Source of the DNA: Tolypeutes matacus
Lineage: Eukaryota; Chordata; Mammalia; Cingulata; Chlamyphoridae
Direction: 5' to 3'
DNA length: 64,000 nucleotides
Assembly (NCBI GenBank): GCA_026826555.1
Contig: JAKSZT010054003.1
Location: 270,138-334,137, forward strand
A model generated the notes under the pieces. It saw only the letters and a program-made list of their open reading frames with translations. It was not told where the DNA came from and ran no database searches. Of this stretch, positions 56,866 to 64,000 are shown in pieces (the first letter of the stretch is position 1; each line of letters begins with the position of its first letter). Position numbers and translations under genes: made by a program.

Positions 56866-59624
56866 CTTCTGATCTCATTTTTAGACCAGTGATTGAGTTT
56901 ATATTCTCTTAAATTTTATTCTTTTGCTAAAATTTTCTACAATTCCAGGACAATAATAGAGTAGAGATCAGTGGTAATTGTTAAACTTCACTCTGACTAC
57001 TGACTCAGGGGAGTTCCTTAGCATAAACCTGCCCTGGGGGATGTTTGCAGTCTACCAGGGTTCAGAAAACAGTGTTCTTCACCTGTTCCTACTATGAATT
57101 CCTGTAATAGGAATTCATCCTCTTAAAGTTGTGATCTTATTCATGGATGGCTTGATATTGCTTTATCTAGAGATTCCTTGGTGACTGACAATTAACACAA
57201 GTTTAAGTATTGGTTAACTGAATTCATTTGAGTAAAAATATACATGGCCCCAACCCACATTATTTTCTGTAATATTTTTTAAAAGGATGTATCATAGGAA
57301 GTTGTGAAATGAATATTTCAATCTCTGCTAAGGGTTAATAAGTTGAACATATGACATTTTTTTTTTTTAAATCACCAAGACAATAAAAGAACCAAACAGA
57401 TATTCTAGTGTTATATTCTCAACAGGCATCTTAAAAAATGATATTCTTGAAGAGTATGTTCCTGGAACAATCTTACTACATATCCTTTTCCTCCTCCCAT
57501 CTCCCAGTGTCTATCTTCCACTTCTATGATAGAACTCACTGGGAAGTCTGAGTAATGCAATAGAGATTTCTATGCTGACATCTCTGTTCTAAAGCAATAT
57601 AGCACATACAATGAATGGCTTGGGCAACATCTACCCCCACCTCATCCTAGTAAATAAAAGCTGAAAATCTATAAAAGCTATGTTCCCTGGGCTCCTTTGC
57701 AGCTAAGGGTTTACTATTTGGACACTTGTGAAACTTTGATTGAGAACTGAGAAATCTTAAAGAGGTAAGACACAGGGTACCAATATTTTTGGTAAGGATC
57801 TGGCAAAGAAATGATAGTTTTGGAGTCAATAGTTTTAGTGGTAGCTTCTTGATACCACTACTTCTTGATCAAAGAAAAATAGGGATAGTTCTGCAGCTGC
57901 CAACTGTGAGAATAGCTTTCTATCTGGACAGGTGGCTCCCTGATTCACCAGTTTTCTAGAATCTATATCATGGCAAAAATTGTAGCTTACTGGGTGGACC
58001 TAGTTCTACTGTGTAGGTTTAGAAATAATTCTTCGGAGTTATGCTTGAAATTTGTTGCTTCAGTGTTCTCAATTATTTTGAGCTATCTCTATCTTCTAAT
58101 AAGTCCTTATATCTTCAAAGAAGATAGGCTGAAATCTGTTGTATGTAAATATGAATGCTGATCAAACAATTTATAGTACATTTTTCTCCATCTGCAAGTT
58201 GTGGGGTACTTTATTCAAATATATTTTAGGAGACAGCTCATTAAATAAGATATTTCCTGCAATATTCTCTTCTAACACGTATTCTCTTCTCTGAGAACTT
58301 CTTTGCTTCTTTAGAGAATTTTAATTAAATCTTAACCTAGGTATATCCTCAACAGGGAGACATACTTACCAAAATTATAGCTATTGCTATAATCTCTATT
58401 TTTGGATTTTCAGAAATCTAAGGCTGATTCAAAGGGACTACCTTGACCTCTGCTTAAAATCAATATCAGTAAAAAATATATCATATACCAAGTAGTATTA
58501 TGGTCTTCTAAGATTGGCTGATAATGAATTCAAACAAGAATATTATGGAATCTTAATTTATCCAAAATGATTTCTTATAATCCTTTAAGAGATTTCCTAA
58601 TGATAGAGAATCTAACACCCAAATATTAAGTTCCAAAGAATCGATGGCTTTATTACATGAGAATCATGAGAATCAAGAAAGATTCTCAATAATTTCAATG
58701 GCTGTTCAAATTTATTTAATATTTGTTGAACTCTCTGATTCACATTTTCTGCAGGGTTATGTTCATATACAGTTTCATGCATTTAATTTACCCATTTAAG
58801 CACAGCATAGCATTTGTGGAAAGGGTTTAGAAAAGATCACCATCCTGAGATTTCTACCCTTTACAATCTGAAATTGAAGTGACTTTTGAAGTGGTTTCCT
58901 CTTTTCCACATACCAATGGAGTTATCAACAGTTTTGTTCTGGCAATCAATAATTGGCAAAGAACCAACCTAGAGCCTGGTGACACTGTTGTTTTGAACTT
59001 CAGAAAACATAACAGGTAAAATGAGCATTTCTCCAGGAAATTAGGAATTTTTTCTTTGATAATTAAACTTCTTATGTAGTTGTATTCTGCTTTTACAAAG
59101 CATTCCAACATGCCCATATGTGTTTTCTACTAACACTTATTATCTGTAAGGATGAGCTTAGAAGATGAGAGGTGTTCTTATTCTACTTCATGAAAATACC
59201 CTTTTCAACAGTAATTGGACCTTTGATATCTATATCCAATTGATGTTTTGGTTTCCCATAAGTTATTTGGGTTGTGTTAAACTTGGTAGGGTCATTTCAT
59301 TTGAATACAAACAGATAACTTCAGAAAACTATTATGATGTCAGCAAGAACTTAATACATAATAATTGCTTATTATATATTATAGTATTTGAATAACTGTT
59401 GAGCTTCATAATTGCTGAGGTGATTCCATGTTCAATATTTCTTTGTTTAACCTAGTGAGGCTATGGCCCATACATAGAAAATCAGTTTTGTTCATCGTGT
59501 AACAAAATAGATTTTATTTTTTTGCTAACTCTACTTTCTGAGAAATTCTCCAATGGTTCACTCCTTGAAGTAATATGTGAAAAATATTGAACGCTCTTTT
59601 TCAACCTAACTATAACCCCCACTT
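56866..59624. other. Mostly unassigned sequence
   Basis: 57670-57960 ('cctgggctcctttgcagctaag...') may be an old dispersed repeat that I cannot name. A short inverted repeat, atgaattcct / aggaattcat with a 5-base loop, lies at 57094-57118. Open frames at 57970-58161 and 58854-59117 show no domain. Confidence 0.4.
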
Positions 59625-59640
59625 AAAATTGGTTAGTACT

Positions 59641-59756
59641 TTTGGATTTTAATTGTGATGCAGAAGTTATAGTAACAAACATTTGGTTTTGTACAAACAT
59701 TATTTCCACTCTGGTGGATAAGCTCAATAAAGGTCATATCCCAACCTAAAAAAAAA
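59641..59756 (+). pseudogene. 5'-truncated processed mRNA tail
   Basis: A ~107-bp non-repetitive segment ends in caataaaggtcatatcccaacct, followed by a pure A tract, and is flanked by 16-bp duplications aaaattggttagtact (59625-59640 and 59757-59772, the latter's first A's merging with the tail). AATAAA lies about 20 bases before the tail, as in an mRNA 3' end. L1 machinery copied a host transcript here but stopped early. The parent gene is not recognised, and no coding part is included. Confidence 0.85.
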
Positions 59757-59889
59757 AAAATTGGTTAGTACTCCCATGAGATTTCCATGCCAAAATTGAA
59801 TTCTTTTAGATTTGTTTCTAGCAAGAACTTGGGCTGTGAACATCTATTAGATTCAATTTATTTTTCTGAATGTTTTGAATTATTTTAGT

Positions 59890-60345
59890 CAAACTTGATG
59901 CATTGCATTAGTTAAGGTGAAGTCTAATCTGCCATTATAAAAATAAATAAAAAGCCCTAAACAGTAGCTTAAAGGAAACAGAGGTTTGTTAATTGCTCAT
60001 GTAACAGTCCTGAGGAAAGTGGACCAGGTTGATGGGCAGATATTCAGTTTCCTTCCATTTTGTTACTTTGCCCTGGGCAGCCTATCTTCATTTACCTGGT
60101 TTAAACTAGGCAGTGGGCACCTCCTTGTTTTCTCTTGTGAGAAGTAGAGAGAACATGGATAACATGCCCAATGTTTCAAGGCCCAGACCAAGAGATGACA
60201 TTTATCACTCCCACTCATATTCCACTGGCAAGGAGTTAGACACTTAAAAGGGGGATGGGAAATAATAGTCTCCAAGTGAGCAGCCTTTCTTGTTCATAAT
60301 TACAGCTCTACCACTAAGGAGGAAGGAGAAAATGAAATTTTTTAT
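59890..60345 (+). repeat. Ancient dispersed repeat (family not named)
   Basis: 'aaaggaaacagaggtttgttaattgctcatgtaacagtcctgagg', 'ccttccattttgttactttg', 'atttatcactcccactcatattccactggcaaggagttagaca' follow a block order that I recognise from many mammalian loci. The name is uncertain, so it is left open. Confidence 0.5.
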
Positions 60346-61284
60346 CAAAGCAGTTGACCAAGTAAGTTGGTTTATCTCAGGTAAGGGGGAGAGAACATTT
60401 TCTAACCATTTTTAATTCATGTTTGGTTTTGATCTTGTAAATTCTCCCCACAAATAGGCTTTACTGAGGGATATTTAAAGATTCCACCTCAGACTTTTTA
60501 CTGACTTTTTAAGAATCTCAATAGCCCTCATTTTCCAAGCAAGGAAAATAAAGTTAAAGGATAGAGTTAGTGGGTTAATTGTTTTTCCATCAATTCCTAC
60601 AACTCATAACAGTTCAACAGAGGAGAAGCCTTGAAGTAAAAACATGTATTCCTTCATGTAAATACATTAGAAGTCAGGCTGGCCTTTGTCACACTAAACT
60701 CCAATCTCCTCAACCACTTTATAATAGTTATGAAGGATGTGCTTTAGGAATCTCTTATTACAGCATTGCAACTTTTTTATTAACACAAAATACCATAACA
60801 ATGTTACTAAAAATAATTAATAATTCACTTGGTCCCTACTTAACTCACCATGGATGCCTGAATTCACATTAAGAGATCAAGCTTCAGAGGTGAAAAAAGA
60901 CATTAACTGGTGTTGCAGGATCACAAAGGTGATTTCCCATTTGCCATATGGTAAATGTTATGGAAACAGCAGCAAAAACACTGTAACTCATAATGCCACC
61001 TTTGCATCAAGTCGTTATGTTAAATGAACTTATCATTTTGGTTAAATAAATTCCAAGCCATTATTATAAACATGTTGATTAAGGTTGATGGTGTAATGAA
61101 AGAGGTTTACTGCTAACTTCATACATGTTACTTAAATGGAACCTGAAGCAATTCAGCTCTAATAAGGTCTCAGAATGAAGCTTTGAGCAGTAACTGGCAC
61201 TGCACATGAGACTGAAATACATTTTTTCTCAGGGCTGTGGCAATGTTCAGATCCAGACTCAGTAAACTTTTTTTCCAAGATAAT
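60346..61284. other. Unique sequence; non-repeat block 60900-61200
   Basis: Contains a near-perfect 20-bp palindrome catttgccatatggtaaatg (about 60938-60957, two mismatches) around an E-box CATATG. No gene seen. Candidate non-coding element only. Confidence 0.35.
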
Positions 61285-61545
61285 TTAGCATAAGGACTAA
61301 CAGCACAGGCTCAAAATGAGACTAGTTTATTTTTTATTACATGCTCTGCTACTTATTTTTTATGACCTTGAGGAACATTATTTAGTATCTCTAAATCTTA
61401 GTGTTGACATCAGCAAAATGAGGGTATTAAATATTGCTTCCTTGTAAGATTGTTGTGAAAATAAATTGGAACTCCTATGTTAAGCACTTTGCAGTGTCTG
61501 GAACAGTAAAGGGCTCAATAAATGGTAATGCTTATTATTGTTATT
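61285..61545 (+). repeat. MIR SINE (plus strand), near full length
   Basis: 'actaacagcacaggctcaaaatgaga', 'atgctctgctacttattttttatgaccttgagg', 'gcaaaatgagggtattaaatattgc', 'gcactttgcagtgtctggaacagtaaagggctcaataaatgg' give the full MIR order; a TTA run lies near the end. Confidence 0.88.
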
Positions 61546-62854
61546 ATTATTATTATCCTCCAAATGTTTATATTGCCTGCCCATTCATATTGTTAAACAT
61601 TAGCTCTTATGTTTGAAATAGATAGATATTTTATTAAGTTGTACTGAATTTACAAGGACAAGAAACACTTTTTCCAAGGGGAAACATTCACATTTTAACA
61701 ATTGACTATTGGAATGGAGGCACAAGCATTCCATGAGAGGAAGATTAGAATGGAGGATGTTAACAGATGACATATGGGTGAGAGTATGTGTTTGAGGAAC
61801 CAAATGGCAGATTCTACAAATTATCAGTGGGAGGATCCTGGGCAATGGTAGTTGTTCACTTCTAAACAAGAGCTAAGGACATGAGTTTTAAACTGTAACT
61901 GAAGAGATTAAGCATAAAAATGGAGAAGAATTTTCTATACATATCAATAAGTGTGATTGAAAGGAGGGAAATAGTTTGGGTCATAGATGTTTAACATGTT
62001 TGAAGAAATTGTCATTGTAAAATAACTTCAAGAATTGACCTTACTTCAAACTTAAATGAATAAATAAAAGTCATTGAGACTGTTAAAAAATACATATATA
62101 TTTTGCCCCTGGGTTTGCTATAGAAGGCTCTCAGGGGTTATTACCATCTTATCAAATATTCCATTAAGACTAATAGCCTGAAAAGAGAACTGTCACTTGC
62201 CAAATTTTCCTCTGAGCTCTAGGAATCCTTTTTGTCATGTCATGCTTGGACCAGGATTCAATACAGAGAAGAATGAAGTCAGAACCTGGTTAATATATAA
62301 TTAGCAATAAAAGGAGTTGGGACATTTGAATAATACATCACATGGCAAGATGAGAATAATATTTTTAAAAATGGAGAGAACATGGGATAAAGATAAATCA
62401 AGCAAAATGGTAAGAAGTGAATTGGATGGTAAGTGGAAAAAAAGAAGGAAGAGTATAGTAATAATGCCTTATATTTGTATCTATTCTTTCTTAAAAGTAG
62501 TCCTTTGCTAATACATACAACATCAGTGAGAAGAGCTTGGCACAGTATTCAGATCTTTACTTTGGGAAAAGAAATTAGACAGGATGGTGAAATGTTTTGC
62601 ATAGGGTTCTGTAATGAGAGCTGGGACTTGTTCTTAATCTGTGCTATAATCATTAAGACACCCTGCTTCTGCTCTGTCATGGGAGAAACACAAACACACT
62701 CCCTACATACAACCACACCCACTTTCTTCCTCATATTGAGGTGGTAGCAAAATTCAGAGTTCCCTGTTCATTGTGTCTTGTCACATGGCAGAGGCCCTAT
62801 GGCAACTAGAAAATGGAGGAAGCATTCCTCTAAATCTGTGCTGGTGTGAATGGA
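61546..62854. other. Unique sequence, nothing recognised
   Basis: Open frames at 61600-61869 (minus, 89 codons) and 62433-62747 (plus, 104 codons) have no recognisable domain, and the composition is that of the flanks. Confidence 0.5.
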
Positions 62855-63000
62855 GGACCAGCAGCATTCATATTATCAGGGACTTCTTAGAAATGCAGAA
62901 CCTTAGAGCCCACCCTAGACCTATTGAATAAGAATCAGCATTTTCACATTTTCCCAAGTGATTTGTATGCTCTAAAGCATATAATTTGTATGTACTAATT
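62855..63000 (+). mobile_element. MER5-like hAT fragment
   Basis: 'agcattcatattatcagggacttcttagaaatgcagaacc', 'gagcccaccctagacctattgaataagaatcagc', 'caagtgatttgtatgc' follow the MER5A order of an old Charlie-group non-autonomous transposon. Terminal repeats are lost. Confidence 0.75.
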
Positions 63001-63865
63001 AAAATGCCTCAATTCATGTTTCTCCATTTAATTTATTTGTACTCATATTGACACCAAGCAAATATCAGAGCATTAATAATTTTTTTCTTTTTCTGAAATA
63101 TTGAAAATTGAGTCAACCAAAGGCACTCAGTCTGACATAGAAGCATGCCACAAGTTTTCTCACCAAAACTTAGAGATGTCTGAGCCAATATTATGTCTTC
63201 TCATTCCTCCACCACCACACATACCTCCAAGGGTTCCCTAGCAGTGGAGGCCTTCAAGGGCAGTGTTGAGAAATTGGACACACCAGAACTACTCCCTCTA
63301 CCCCTTCCCACCCCTTTCCCTGCAGCAAGGAGATCAAATTTTGCAATTGATCTTGACCAGGTAATAGGTGAGATATCTTAAAAGGTATATTTATGGAGTG
63401 AACTGAGGAGTGACTTAACCTGAGCATTTTTGTATTGCCCCTAATAATGAGGATGAGCACAAGGCTCTTAAGTTTGAAACTCTGGAAAAAATGAGTGGTC
63501 TGGATAGTGTAGATCACAGGACTCTGAAAATTTGAATGGCATAAGAGCAGGCCATTATGGGAATTATAATGATACAAATATAAATTAGATAAGCTTTGTC
63601 CTTAAGAGCTTCTATTTTCAAGGAGTTTAATATCAAATTTGAAATAAGATTATAATTAAATTTCAAACATGGAAAGCACACTAGCTTATCATAAAATAGG
63701 AACAAATCAAGTGCACTAGAAGTATAAATATGATCCATATTTGAATGATCCCTCTATGAATCATTTATATATCCTTCTATATGTCTATCTAGCTCATTCT
63801 GGATCCTCACCCCAGTCTCAGCTAGTTGTCTCTCAGCTTGAAAACAAATGAGATTAAAAAGGAAG
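63001..63865. other. Unique sequence, nothing recognised
   Basis: AT-rich; short open frames at 63193-63381 and 63254-63738 overlap and lack domains. Confidence 0.5.
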
Positions 63866-64000
63866 TGGTGGGAGGTGTGGGAGGTGGGCAACATGGGAAT
63901 CCCAGTGGGTTCCATGTAATATTTTGGGTAATCTAAGCACCTCTTAAAATATATGTATATATATATATATATATAAATAACATTTTTGTAAGCAAATACA
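63866..64000 (+). mobile_element. 5'-truncated L1 3' end, cut by window edge
   Basis: Plus-strand copy of the terminal 3' UTR module: ggtgggaggtgtgggaggtg, 'gggtaatctaagcacctctt', a TA run (63957-63976) and 'ataacatttttgtaagcaaat'. It is the reverse complement of 29850-29990 and of the L1-A segment near 2945-3090. The A-tail lies outside the window. Confidence 0.92.

Noticed and set aside
58600..59440. Possible diverged retroviral or processed coding sequence
   Set aside because: Fragments such as the 87-codon minus-strand frame show no recognisable motif; too weak to call.
62433..62747. 104-codon plus-strand open frame
   Set aside because: No recognisable domain and a competing minus-strand frame over the same bases.

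Overview
The window reads as AT-rich, gene-poor nuclear DNA from a placental mammal, almost certainly an armadillo (Xenarthra: Cingulata, probably Dasypus). The main clue is a set of tRNA-derived SINEs of the DAS type, with the gaagcagctgtggctc-like start, a TTCGGTT B-box loop and an (A)n tail. They sit beside pan-mammalian fossils (MIR, LINE2, MLT/MaLR LTRs, hAT DNA transposons) and a long L1 lineage with an unusually long 3' UTR. No intact host protein-coding gene, tRNA, rRNA or CRISPR array is supported. Nearly every longer open frame is a shard of L1 ORF1/ORF2 or chance. It is best described as intergenic or large-intron sequence.

Layout. 1-2831: 3' part of a MaLR-like LTR, MIR copies, old L1 scraps. 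2847-12110: L1-A, a full-length minus-strand L1 with a 15-bp target-site duplication (TSD) and a DAS SINE in its 3' UTR. 12126-29740: mostly unique DNA with two old LTRs, MIRs, three SINEs and a short perfect palindrome. 29741-30681: an L1 piece carrying only 3' UTR. 32460-35940: a LINE2 fragment split by a plus-strand 5'-truncated L1 (15-bp TSD) and holding an ATCT microsatellite with a 10-N assembly gap. 36698-37163: a complete non-autonomous hAT element with matching terminal inverted repeats (TIRs) and a perfect 8-bp TSD. 39270-56865: a multi-level nest of L1s. Old L1 pieces flank the nest; a solo LTR (itself holding a SINE) lies in one; a second old L1 (L1-D) is split by L1-B, a full-length minus-strand L1 (43898-52974, 12-bp TSD). 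56866-64000: mostly unique, with the 5'-truncated tail of a processed mRNA (16-bp TSD), a MIR, a MER5-like fragment and a plus-strand L1 3' end running off the window.

The two full-length L1s share one architecture: a ~1.6 kb 5' UTR beginning at a YY1-like box, a coiled-coil ORF1, ORF2 with EN and RT domains, and a ~2.64 kb 3' UTR. Both are dead, in complementary ways. L1-A has lost one Asp of the RT FADD motif; L1-B keeps FADD but has replaced two endonuclease acidic residues. The most unusual structure is the 3' UTR, which appears to hold two successive L1-type 3'-end modules, the second appended downstream of the ancestral one. I found no undescribed multi-gene system; the interest lies in retroelement structure and its rearrangements.
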